From assembly GCF_031624395.1 (NCBI RefSeq), contig NZ_JAMQON010000005.1, positions 124,001 to 188,000 of the forward strand: a DNA stretch of 64,000 bases. Reading direction: 5' to 3'. Positions 27,260 to 36,097 of this stretch are shown here, one piece after another. This stretch comes from Halomicroarcula saliterrae. GTDB taxonomy: Archaea > Halobacteriota > Halobacteria > Halobacteriales > Haloarculaceae. Under the pieces are notes generated by a model that was not told where the DNA came from, did not search any database, and saw nothing but the letters and a program-made list of their open reading frames with translations. The position numbers and the translations under genes were made by a program. Numbering within the stretch: the first letter of the stretch is position 1; the number at the start of each line of letters is the position of its first letter.

Positions 27260-28828
27260 TCACGTTGCGCCTTCTTGGTCTGGCAGCGCCTTCTGCTTCC
27301 CCTCTAGTTCTTTCTCGGAGAGATGGAAGATACTCTCGAAGGAGGCCTGAACTTCTTCCCCGGTTTCTTCGTCTCTGGCTTCCACAGCGAGAGTGCCGTC
27401 AACGTCGATCTCGAAGGTGACAGTCGCTGTGACACCGCCTCTCGGTTTCGGGTTGCGAATTTCGAGCCGAAGGTTCCCGATATAGGTGTTCTCTTCAGCG
27501 TTGGCGTTATCGTGTACTTCGCCCTGATGGATGCGCACGTTCATGGTTTCCTGCCCGTCGTGAGCGTTCGTATATTCATCGTCGGCGGTGGCCGGAATAG
27601 CCTCGTCCTGTTCGATAAGCGCGTCGAGAGAGCCGTCGGCCAGCTCCACACCGAAGGACTGTGGCACCACTTCAGTCATGAGTACGTTCGAGGCATCTCC
27701 TGGCAGGATATCGGCGATATTCTCTCCGGCAGTTTCACTGATGTCGGCGAACATCGCTGCTCCGATGGCTACTGCTTCGTCGGGATTGACCTTCTTGACC
27801 GGATCCTTCCCGAAGTACTCTCGCGTAGCGTCTTCACACTGAGTCATCCGAGTGCTCCCGCCGACCAGCAAGACGGTATCGACATCATCAGGTGAGTAAT
27901 CTACCCGGTCGAAGAGTCGGTCACAGCAGTCGAGCGTGTTTTCCAGGAGATCGCTCGTCAGCTCTTCAAACTGGTCCCGGGTAAACTCGTTCTCGTAGTT
28001 GTAGCTCTGCTCCGGGACGACGAAAGGAATCGTGATATTTGTGGATTGAGACTGCGAGAGGGAGTGTTTTGCAGTCACCGCAGCGTCACGGACGCGTCCA
28101 TATTGCTCGCGATCTTCTGCGACATCAACACCGGTGTCTTCTTCGATCTGGTCCGTAATCGAGTCGACGATTCGAGAGGTCCAGTCTTCACCGCCGAGGT
28201 CGTGGTCTCCCTCAGTTGACTTCGTTTCGAGGTTGGAATAGTCGCTAGCGATATCCACTAGTGTCGCATCGAACGTTCCCCCACCGAGGTCATAGACGAA
28301 AGCGAGCTCTTCGTCCTCTGCGTCGACTTCCTGCTGGCCCTCTTTGACACCGTAAGCCAGGCAGGCGGCACTGGGTTCTTTTTTGACACCCTCGACCGTT
28401 ACTCCTGCGATTTCGCCAGCGTTCTTGGTTGCCTGGATCTCTTTTTCGGAAAAATATGCAGGGACTGTGATGACGACGGAGTCGACATCTTCACCGAGAT
28501 AATCTTCGGCATCTGCGACTAACTTTTCGATAATGAGTGCTGATACCTGCTGTGGGTCGTAGGACTCGCCGTGCGCTTCGATTTCCCAGCCGTCGTTGTC
28601 CATTTCACGCTTGACCTGTTCGACAGTCTGCTCCGGGTCTGTTATGAGTTTGTTCACCGCCTCTTTGCCAACGACTACCGCTCCTTCGTCGGTAAAAGAA
28701 ACTACAGATCGAGTGGTCCGGTTGCCGCTGCTGTTGGGAATAATCTCCGGTTCGTTCATCGTTAGAACTGCCATCGCACTGTTCGTCGTCCCGAGGTCAA
28801 TGCCGACTGTTCGGCTTCTATCAGACAT
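27260..28828 (-). CDS. Lidless Hsp70 (DnaK-like) ATPase
   Basis: 522 residues against about 600-640 for DnaK. The nucleotide-binding domain is complete: GIDLGTTNSAMAV (phosphate 1), VYDLGGGTFDATLV (phosphate 2), VLLVGGSTRM (adenosine). A substrate-binding beta domain follows (SFGVELADGS...RLEIRNPKPRGGV...FEIDVDGTLAVEARD). The protein stops right after it, with no alpha-helical lid. The interdomain linker, normally VLLLDVTPLSLG, reads VLMTEVVPQSFG. It should bind ATP but hold clients weakly. It stands apart from any dnaK-grpE-dnaJ operon and heads a one-strand island with J-like, actin-like and zinc-array proteins. Confidence 0.92.
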   Translation of the reverse strand: MSDRSRTVGIDLGTTNSAMAVLTMNEPEIIPNSSGNRTTRSVVSFTDEGAVVVGKEAVNKLITDPEQTVEQVKREMDNDGWEIEAHGESYDPQQVSALIIEKLVADAEDYLGEDVDSVVITVPAYFSEKEIQATKNAGEIAGVTVEGVKKEPSAACLAYGVKEGQQEVDAEDEELAFVYDLGGGTFDATLVDIASDYSNLETKSTEGDHDLGGEDWTSRIVDSITDQIEEDTGVDVAEDREQYGRVRDAAVTAKHSLSQSQSTNITIPFVVPEQSYNYENEFTRDQFEELTSDLLENTLDCCDRLFDRVDYSPDDVDTVLLVGGSTRMTQCEDATREYFGKDPVKKVNPDEAVAIGAAMFADISETAGENIADILPGDASNVLMTEVVPQSFGVELADGSLDALIEQDEAIPATADDEYTNAHDGQETMNVRIHQGEVHDNANAEENTYIGNLRLEIRNPKPRGGVTATVTFEIDVDGTLAVEARDEETGEEVQASFESIFHLSEKELEGKQKALPDQEGAT

Positions 28829-29063
28829 CTCTCTAATTTATTAGGTATCCCCCTACTTGAACCCACTGAGCAACTCACTAATTACCAGATACACCGCAGT
28901 AACGCTATGAAAATCTAGCCTATCTATGCATCTATAAAAAATGTTATTTCTCCGGTCCTGCGGTACCAGACGTAAGCGAGAGGCATGGGTGCACCGAGAA
29001 CGCACTCGGCTCGGGAGGACGACATCGTGGCACTCGAAGATCGCGACGTGTTCTGATTAGGGC

Positions 29064-30578
29064 TCAATCTCGAACGTAATCGACCCCTCGCACCACCTCT
29101 GTGAGAACGAACAGCCCCGCTCCAGCTATCAGCATTATCTGTATCGTGAATTCGAGCGTGGAAGGCAAGCCTGTGTTCTGCCAGATCCTGATAAATTCCT
29201 CACCGATCTCGGTCCAATACATGTTGAATAGTAGCACGTGAGCGCTGCCGATTGCTGTAGTGGTTGCTGCTAACCAGACAGCAACTGACGTGAAGAACAA
29301 CCGGTCTAACGAAACTGTGACGACACGCGCTAAAAAGAACAAAGCGAACAGACCTCCCAGCACACTCGTCTCTAGCGTTTCTGGGGCGATTGTACGGAGG
29401 TCTCCAAAGAAATAGAGGAGAGGGACGAGTGGTACCGCAACTAGGGACCATCGGAGGGCGATATGTCTCTGGGAGCCCAACTCGTCAGTGTCGTCTCCAT
29501 CAAATACACTCAGGCCGACTTCGTAGATGAACAGCCCGATGGCGCCGGTGAGCCAGACAATTCCGACACCCAGCAGCACCAAGCTGCCGTTGTAAATGTC
29601 GCTTCCAAGCCCGCCGGTCACTGCGATAGATATCGGTGTTAGTAATTCGACGAACCAGTTCAATATTCCGTAGAAGAACGAGATGATCGCTCCAGCTATG
29701 AGCATAATAACTGCCAAAACAACCCACACTAATTGGCCGATAACGACGCCGATACCGATACCGATTCCTCCGACACCATCAGAAACGAGTGCCATCAAAT
29801 GACTCGTTACCGCTGTTTGAGCTGTTAGTTCGACGGAATCTGTCCCGTTGTCCTCGCTCTCGTCGAATCCTGATGCCGTTTTGTCTTCATTCGAACCCGC
29901 GGACTGCGTTGTCGAACTCTCCCAACCACCCGTAGAATCTCGACCGGATGTCTCCCCCTGCGAATACGCGGTCCCAGAAGTTGAGGACGTCCCACCTTGC
30001 GAGTACGAGGTACTAGAAGCTGAAGTAGAACGTTCAGAACCCGTGTCTGTCGACGCCTCCGATTCGCGTGTCGAGCCGCCACGACTTTTTCCACTGTTAG
30101 TCTCCGATGTAGAACCGGACGAGGAGTCGTTCGAAGAACTCGATTTCCCCGGTGACGATGTGTCGTATTTGTATCTGGAACTGTCCGTCGTGTCCGTTTC
30201 TGACTCTGTCTGTGAGGTCGACTCCGACGCTGAACTGTCCCCATCTTCGATTCTTAACCACGCGTTCGGCGATAGTGTCGTTTCACTCTTTTGCCAATTT
30301 TCGTAGGCATCGGCCCGGGAACTGGGAACTGCCCGGTGGAAGATATCGTACTGTTCTCTTAGCTCCGGGTCTGTGAGTACCTCTCTCGCATCTTTGACTC
30401 GCTGTATCTGTGCACTTATGTCGCTCTCATCGCCTGTTCTCGCGCGGATTTGGTACTCACGGTAGACAGCATCTGCAGCGTTTTGCAGTTCCTCTGCGCT
30501 GAAATCTGGAGCGGCTGCTATCCGGGAATAGTAATCTCCCGCGTTCGGTGTGGCATCTTCGACGTCTATCCGGTCCAT
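29064..30578 (-). CDS. Membrane protein with N-terminal J-like domain lacking HPD
   Basis: 504 residues. The N-terminus (DYYSRIAAAPDFSAEELQ, then VKDAREVLTDPELREQYD) has the helices of a J-domain, ending in the usual L-x-D-x-x-x-R-x-x-YD pattern. The HPD loop that stimulates Hsp70 ATPase is replaced by RTGDES. A Ser/Thr/Gly-rich linker of about 130 residues (108-240) follows, then about seven hydrophobic helices (about 255-500). The J-like end is probably cytoplasmic, though topology is not certain. It is the likely membrane partner of the Hsp70-like protein. A perfect dyad sits just before its start. Confidence 0.85.
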   Translation of the reverse strand: MDRIDVEDATPNAGDYYSRIAAAPDFSAEELQNAADAVYREYQIRARTGDESDISAQIQRVKDAREVLTDPELREQYDIFHRAVPSSRADAYENWQKSETTLSPNAWLRIEDGDSSASESTSQTESETDTTDSSRYKYDTSSPGKSSSSNDSSSGSTSETNSGKSRGGSTRESEASTDTGSERSTSASSTSYSQGGTSSTSGTAYSQGETSGRDSTGGWESSTTQSAGSNEDKTASGFDESEDNGTDSVELTAQTAVTSHLMALVSDGVGGIGIGIGVVIGQLVWVVLAVIMLIAGAIISFFYGILNWFVELLTPISIAVTGGLGSDIYNGSLVLLGVGIVWLTGAIGLFIYEVGLSVFDGDDTDELGSQRHIALRWSLVAVPLVPLLYFFGDLRTIAPETLETSVLGGLFALFFLARVVTVSLDRLFFTSVAVWLAATTTAIGSAHVLLFNMYWTEIGEEFIRIWQNTGLPSTLEFTIQIMLIAGAGLFVLTEVVRGVDYVRD

Positions 30579-30954
30579 AGTATCATATTTAGAACAGGCT
30601 AGATAGCCTGTGAGTAGTAGCTATATGATGATTTCTCCCTTTGCATATAAGGTCTCTTATAAATTTCAGCGTGGCAGTCGACTGACGACCCAAACTTCGA
30701 CCTGCCTGCTCGATTTTTTGCCTCAACCGGAGGCGGTCGGCGAATACATCGACTTCGGTCTCGGTTGTCATCGATAGCAGTTTTAGAACGGTTTCCGCTT
30801 GCTGGGCCCCGTTTTATCTGATTGTCCAGTCGCTGCCTGCCGTTCTCACAGTCTTCGTCGTTCCGATGAATATGCTTCTTTGGTATCTCAGTACGTAGCT
30901 ACTCGTGTCAGGACGTATCGGTAACCCAACTACCGGCAATTGAACCGATACGGG
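30579..30954. other. Intergenic region between J-like and actin-like genes
   Basis: 376 bases of AT-rich DNA holding the dyad and probable promoter of the J-like gene. A 60-codon frame (30589-30771, minus) overlaps the dyad and has no supporting features. Confidence 0.5.
30594..30611. promoter_or_regulatory. Perfect 8-base dyad before the J-like gene
   Basis: acaggcta-ga-tagcctgt, with arms of eight bases and a two-base centre, lies 16-33 bases upstream of the ATG at 30578. TATA-like stretches lie farther up (about 30645-30662). It could be an operator or a 5' UTR hairpin. Confidence 0.5.
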
Positions 30955-32157
30955 CTACTGAATTTTGATATTTGACTTCGTATGGCCCACCTCGGAATTC
31001 GCTAACGCAGATGCGCCATGAGAGGGGAGTGTTTTTCCACCGAATCCGCCGGTGATTCTGACTTTCGCATTTGAATCCACAGTTTCGTTCGGGTTACTCA
31101 TAGTGCCCCAGTCAGCTCCCTGTGTACTCCACCAGTGTAACACCGGAACCGTTCGGGCTGGAAACCCGCCAGTAATCACTATATCGATATCTTCCAACGA
31201 GTCAAGCCCGGCAGATGACAGGGCCTCCTGGATCCGATCGTTGTATCCCTCCATCCGTAACGACGCGTACCGCTGGAACGTCGATGAAGAGATGGTGAGC
31301 ACTTCACCACCTGCCCCGGTAAACACTTCTGGAATCCTGATTTGAACTGTTTCGTCCCCTTTTGTGAGCAGTTGCTCGATACTCTTCGACAGTTCTCTCT
31401 CCAGAACGACCTCTAGAGCCTGCAGTTCGTGTGAGGGAACATCGAAATCTTTCGTCTTCAATAACTGGCTGACAAACCCGCGTTCCCACGTTTGTTTGAA
31501 CGCGCTAGCTTCCAGCGATAACTGACGATACTGACTGTGGTCGACCGAGATTACTGCAGCATCGATGAATGTGGCACCCATGTCGACGGTAAGAAGTACT
31601 GCGCCCTCTCGCGGGTTCTGCGAGTAGTGTGGGTCTTTGATTCGGTGGTGTTCCCAGTATCCGATTGCGGTCGCGACTGGTGAACTGAGACGACAGACGA
31701 CATCGAAGCCAGCGTCCCGGAGGAACTCTTCCAGTAAATCCCTGTTTGTCTCGTCAATCCACGGGCGAAACGGGATCGCAATACGCCCCTCCCAGCCGTC
31801 GACATCCGTCTCGATGCGGGTATACAGGTGCTCGAAGAACTCCCGTCGGACGGCCCCTGGCTGCCCGTGATCTAGCGGTGGCAACTTTCCGTCCCGGGTT
31901 TCCTTGCTGATCATAAACGGGGTCAGTATATCGACCACGTCGGCTCCCCGGTCCAGGAGCTCTCCCGCCTGAGTGCCAGCGGCGATCTCCTCGCCAAGTA
32001 TGGCCCCCTCCGTTGGGACCAGTAACTTCCCATCGGACCCTGTGATAGTAATCATGCCAGAGTTGTCGGGTTCGAGCCCTCCAAGGTACGTTACTGAGCT
32101 TCCGATATCGACACCAATAACGGGGTCCTTATCCGCTTCGCCGAGCCCGAAAATCAT
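30955..32157 (-). CDS. Actin/Hsp70-fold ATPase
   Basis: 400 residues from the ATG at 32157. That start is preceded by a gggagg sequence, whereas the ATG at 32184 is not. The ATPase motifs are visible: VIGVDIGSSVTYLGGL (phosphate 1), LLTVDMGATFIDAAVI (phosphate 2) and IDIVITGGFPARTVP (adenosine). There is no peptide-binding domain, so this is an actin-like or Hsp70-NBD-like ATPase, not a chaperone. It could polymerise or act as a switch. It shares strand and AT-rich composition with the Hsp70-like and J-like genes downstream. Confidence 0.85.
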   Translation of the reverse strand: MIFGLGEADKDPVIGVDIGSSVTYLGGLEPDNSGMITITGSDGKLLVPTEGAILGEEIAAGTQAGELLDRGADVVDILTPFMISKETRDGKLPPLDHGQPGAVRREFFEHLYTRIETDVDGWEGRIAIPFRPWIDETNRDLLEEFLRDAGFDVVCRLSSPVATAIGYWEHHRIKDPHYSQNPREGAVLLTVDMGATFIDAAVISVDHSQYRQLSLEASAFKQTWERGFVSQLLKTKDFDVPSHELQALEVVLERELSKSIEQLLTKGDETVQIRIPEVFTGAGGEVLTISSSTFQRYASLRMEGYNDRIQEALSSAGLDSLEDIDIVITGGFPARTVPVLHWWSTQGADWGTMSNPNETVDSNAKVRITGGFGGKTLPSHGASALANSEVGHTKSNIKIQ

Positions 32158-32345
32158 ACCTGCCTCCCGGTGGCCCCGGTCCATCTCTGGACCACCCCCC
32201 TGATTGAACTCCGCAACGAAAGGAGGTGTTTGCCGGCCAAGGTGGTCTGAATTTGCGTGTTGAACGTGTCTGTGTTGATAGCTTTCATGTGGCGGTATTA
32301 GTCCGTGGTTCGTTGGTTCACGTGTGAGTCAAACGGCTGGTGACG

Positions 32346-33419
32346 CTAGAGGAGGAACTGGTAGACACCGACTCCGAGAAGGAGCAATAGCGCTCCACCT
32401 ATCACCCACGGAACCAGATTTCGGGCTCCGGATTTTGGATACGACTGGGCTCTAACTGACCCCTCTACGTCGTACAGTTCCCACTCTTCATCGCCGTAGC
32501 TGTAGTCGATACGGGTAGCATCGACGTGGCGCCGCTCTGTTTGCGTCCGAACGACGGTTTCGGTGTCCAGTTCTGCGACGTCGTTCCATGTCTCTTCTGT
32601 CTTGAATTTCGTCCCCCTTTCGCGAGTTATGTATTTTTCCGGAACACCGATGTCACTCAGTCCTTTCTCCGAGGTTTCAGTTTCAAATTCCACGCTTCCC
32701 ACATCAGCTGTAACCAGTTCACACTCCCCCTGACAGACCCCACAGACGACGATCGTCGTCCCGCCACAGGTCCCGCAGGTGACAGTCCCACCTCCGCCAC
32801 AGTTCGTGCATCGATGTTCACCGGAACCACTGCAACTGTTACACATCACGTGGCGGTCGCCGTTACAGGTCGCACAGGTTCGCTTCTCGTCCCCGTGGCC
32901 ACGCGTGCCAGAGGCGCCACAGTCCGGACAGCCGATCTGCCCTTTCGGTCCGGTACTCGTGTACCCCGAGCAGTTGCTACACGACTCCATTCCGTTGCCG
33001 TTACACGTCCCACAGCTAACTTTGCCGTTTGAACAGGTCGAACACCGCGTTTCTCCGGCACCGGAACATTCGTGGCACGTATCGACACTGTCCGGTTTAC
33101 AGACGTACTCGACCGTCGTGTCAGGAAATTCTGACCTTGCAAGGTCGTATCTGTCCTCGAACGACGTTCGATTATTTACTGCTGCGTCGTATTCGCTCGG
33201 AGGTGTTCTGATCGTTTCTCGGTTTTCGACGGCCGTGATTTCCTTGACGATATGTTTCTCACACCGCTCTGGAGTTACGTCACTAACTGTCGCCCGGTCG
33301 GTGAAATCGTTCGGGCGCTTCCAGCTATCACCGAACTCCCTGACGGCAGCCCTTGCGGATTGGGCCTGATTCGGGTCGTCGCCAGCCGTCCCACGGTCTT
33401 GTGCAGTTGATTTTGTCAT
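32346..33419 (-). CDS. Membrane-anchored zinc-array protein with ten CxxC motifs
   Basis: 357 residues. From about 114 to 232, ten CxxC motifs occur with Gly-rich spacing (CHECSGAGETRCSTC, CGTCNGNGMESCSNC, CPDCGASG, CATCNGD, CNSCSGSG, CTNCGGGG, CGTCGG, CGVCQG). This is the CxxCxGxG style of the DnaJ zinc finger, but 2.5 times its four repeats and without a J-domain. A charged domain follows, and one C-terminal hydrophobic helix (about 335-357) anchors it as a tail-anchored protein. It may supply in trans the zinc-finger function missing from the J-like protein of the same island. Confidence 0.85.
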   Translation of the reverse strand: MTKSTAQDRGTAGDDPNQAQSARAAVREFGDSWKRPNDFTDRATVSDVTPERCEKHIVKEITAVENRETIRTPPSEYDAAVNNRTSFEDRYDLARSEFPDTTVEYVCKPDSVDTCHECSGAGETRCSTCSNGKVSCGTCNGNGMESCSNCSGYTSTGPKGQIGCPDCGASGTRGHGDEKRTCATCNGDRHVMCNSCSGSGEHRCTNCGGGGTVTCGTCGGTTIVVCGVCQGECELVTADVGSVEFETETSEKGLSDIGVPEKYITRERGTKFKTEETWNDVAELDTETVVRTQTERRHVDATRIDYSYGDEEWELYDVEGSVRAQSYPKSGARNLVPWVIGGALLLLLGVGVYQFLL

Positions 33420-33900
33420 GAGTTGTCTGTGTCACCTGGTGCTCGATCCAGCGATACCTGCGAGCGGGGAGTGGTCAGATGATTCTGAACAGCGATCACC
33501 CGACGAAACCGGGCCCGACTCAGGTTGTGGTCGTTCTGCTCGGGACTGTGATTTCGTACTGCTTGCCGGTCCCGATCGTCGGTCCCCATCGATGCAGTTG
33601 GCTCCGCTCGGACGCTGGCATAGCACTTGTCAGCATCTGGGGTAACGACCGCCATTGTTGACTAGTGGCGGACCAGTCGGGTAGTCGAGACGGATGCTTC
33701 TGAGAAAGACGTGCCATCGAGTGCGATGCAGTTCCGATAGAGCATTACAAATAAGGTATGGTGGATACGAATATATATATATAATTTTTCTTACCGACAG
33801 AAATAGTAACAGTGGAGTGTAGTGGAATTACCGAAGCTAGAGTTTCTGACATATCGATGCTGACAACTCACGCGGTGTAGCTACAGATTCGAACGTTCGC
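33420..33900. other. AT-rich gene-free stretch inside the island
   Basis: 481 bases. It contains a run of alternating AT (about 33770-33785) with a probable promoter character. Short frames on both strands have no family features. Confidence 0.5.
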
Positions 33901-34629
33901 TTACAGTCCATCCAATCGTCTGTGCAGTTCCAGCCGTTCAGATTGGTCTTCCCGTTCGTACGCTCCCAAATCCGACGAGACGACGGAGTCGACTAACGGA
34001 TCGAGTAGCAACTCGATGGCGAGCACTGCCTGCTGTTCAGCAGCGGTAATCTCGATGTCGATTAGATACGGTGCCAACAGAACCTCTGTAGGATTATCCA
34101 CGTCCATTCTGTCTTCGAGCAAAAACACCTGTAGCGGATTTTCTGATTCCTCCTCAGTAAGGGGCCTGATGTATCCAACGCCCGGCTCCTCGATGAGCTG
34201 GTCGACATACTTCGAGAACTCGTTTTCGATGGCCACGTACATGGCTTCGAACCTGTCGTCCGGACCGAAAACGGGTTCATCGAATTGCCCCCAGTCAGCG
34301 GCGATATTGTCACCTTCCCGAGTGAGATTGACTGTTAGAACCTCGTACTCTGGCCCGAGACTCCGCGTTGGTTCTATATCCTCGACGTAGTCGGAATCGA
34401 GCAGTTCATCAGTGAGTTCGGCGCTCCCGTCCGATTTGACGTAATACTGAAAGAAGCCCGGTTCACCCCCTTCCGGCGGGTAGTAGATGGCGGCTACGAG
34501 ACAGTCTTCGACATTGAGTACCCACTTCTGTAGCTTCAACTCCATCTGCAGCGCAGATTCCTCTTCGACCTCTTTCCGTTTCTGATTTAATCCCTCTACT
34601 TTGTCCTTTACCCCGTCGAATAGTCCCAT
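33901..34629 (-). CDS. Unknown acidic protein, 242 residues
   Basis: MGLFDGVKDKVEGLNQKRKEVEEES starts with an amphipathic helix. A mixed alpha/beta body follows (CLVAAIYYPPEGGEPGFFQYY, VLTVNLTREGDN) and a C-terminal helical part. No signal, membrane segment or catalytic motif is seen. It is on the same strand and as AT-rich as the chaperone-derived genes, so it is likely the fifth member of that island. I do not recognise the family. Confidence 0.75.
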   Translation of the reverse strand: MGLFDGVKDKVEGLNQKRKEVEEESALQMELKLQKWVLNVEDCLVAAIYYPPEGGEPGFFQYYVKSDGSAELTDELLDSDYVEDIEPTRSLGPEYEVLTVNLTREGDNIAADWGQFDEPVFGPDDRFEAMYVAIENEFSKYVDQLIEEPGVGYIRPLTEEESENPLQVFLLEDRMDVDNPTEVLLAPYLIDIEITAAEQQAVLAIELLLDPLVDSVVSSDLGAYEREDQSERLELHRRLDGL

Positions 34630-34914
34630 GCGCCGACTTTAGTACTATATTATTTATATCTAATCGGCAAATAATCAGTTTCAATAATCGTGTCTCGATT
34701 GTCGGTAGACCCGTTTGTTTGACAGATATGTCTCCCGAGTGTCCCCATCGTCGAGAGGATAACTGGCGTATCCCACTGCCTCGGGCGAAATGGCGATACA
34801 GGAGATGCTGCAACGCTTCCTCCCGGACGTAATCGGCGAAATAGGGCTGACAGAGGGCATACGATTACGCAGTTAGCCATCTGTGGGGGTAAAGAGAGCT
34901 GGGACTGGTAGTCG

Positions 34915-35310
34915 CTACTCCGACGGTTCGACGGTGAATACGATATCGTCTCGATGAATGATGACATGAAGCGGCTCCGTGACTTGCTTCCACGCTAACT
35001 CGGCGGAGGGTTGCTCGTCAATATCTACAGAGACAGTGACCAGATGGCCGTTCTCTCGTGGGATATCGTCACTTACGACCAGTCGGTCTCCGCGAGCCAC
35101 AGTCACGACCTCTGAATCGAGGATCGGTTCGTCTCGATTGGCGTTGGTTACCGTCACCATCACCCGCACCTCGACATCGAGGGCGTTGTGGAGAACGAGT
35201 CCGGTGGAACCCGATTTTGAAAGGGAGTTACAGCCAGCAGCTGCCGTCGTAATGAGGGCTCCGCCGATGCGGAGTGCGTCGCGGCGAGTCGGAGTGGCGG
35301 GAACGTCCAT
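34915..35310 (-). CDS. Small Tat lipoprotein, 131 residues
   Basis: TRRDALRIGGALITTAAAGC is a twin-arginine signal with lipobox. The rest is a single beta-rich domain (LVLHNALDVEVRVMVTVTN, RLVVSDDIPRENGHLVTVSV), as in many short haloarchaeal surface lipoproteins. No partner gene is evident. Function unknown. Confidence 0.8.
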   Translation of the reverse strand: MDVPATPTRRDALRIGGALITTAAAGCNSLSKSGSTGLVLHNALDVEVRVMVTVTNANRDEPILDSEVVTVARGDRLVVSDDIPRENGHLVTVSVDIDEQPSAELAWKQVTEPLHVIIHRDDIVFTVEPSE

Positions 35311-35483
35311 TCAGACAGGATATTGACGTACCGGCGGTATAACGCTTCGTTCCGTCGTGACGCAGCGTATATGCGACCCGACTGTACAGCTAGTTTACCG
35401 AGACCGCTGGCGAAACCAACACGCCGAGAGAACGTCCGTGCCACACGCACTGCCCTCGTGTTCCTCGCGGCGATAGTCGCCAC

Positions 35484-35960
35484 TCACCGCTGTGTGTCGA
35501 AGCGGTCCCACGCGACTGGGTCGAACTGTTTGAGTGTCAGCCGCTTTGCGTTCAGGATACGCGTCCGGACTTCCGCGCGGGTGAGCCTCTCTATCGTGCT
35601 CGGTCCCGGCGCTCGGAAGACCGCGTGTTTCCATACTCCGTCGCGTGACCGGATACCGTATCCGGATTCCCGCCCGAGTTCGAGCACGAGATGCTCGTTG
35701 TCGACCATCCGGTCCAGCACCGCTTCGGCATCCGCTTCGCCGAAGGGAGCGAGTCCGTCGCTATCTTCGTTCTCGATGGCTTTCCGCGCCTCCAGATAAT
35801 CACGTACGTCTCGGGCACAATCGTAGCACAGCACCGTACTCGGGAGGGAGGCTCTTGGCGCCCCATCCAGATATTCGACCGTTTCAGCGCCAGTGAGCAC
35901 GGTATTGGACATCTCTTCGACCCCACAGAAATCACACGCCTGTATCTCCGAATGCGCCAT
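35484..35960 (-). CDS. Zinc-ribbon-like hypothetical protein, 158 residues
   Basis: An N-terminal CDFCG and a CYDCARDV pair about 35 residues later form a probable four-Cys zinc site. An acidic middle and a basic C-terminus (TRILNAKRLTLKQFDPVAWDRF) follow. The layout resembles haloarchaeal small zinc proteins of unknown function. ATG at 35960. No operon partner. Confidence 0.7.
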   Translation of the reverse strand: MAHSEIQACDFCGVEEMSNTVLTGAETVEYLDGAPRASLPSTVLCYDCARDVRDYLEARKAIENEDSDGLAPFGEADAEAVLDRMVDNEHLVLELGRESGYGIRSRDGVWKHAVFRAPGPSTIERLTRAEVRTRILNAKRLTLKQFDPVAWDRFDTQR

Positions 35961-36097
35961 CCAGATAGTATCTGGACACGCTCGTAAGAACCCACCGGCC
36001 GGCCCCGCTATCGAACCGACCCATCACTAGCTTACGACCGACAGGCTACGTCTCGGTACTCGGGCCTGACCCCGGCAAGATGGCCGATACAGAGCAG

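Noticed and set aside
28984-29055. 23-codon plus-strand frame ending EDDIVALEDRDVF
   Set aside because: It resembles the tail of a regulator, but no upstream coding connects to it and no promoter is evident.
30589-30771. 60-codon frame upstream of the J-like gene
   Set aside because: Basic rather than acidic, overlaps the perfect dyad and the probable promoter, and matches no family I recognise.
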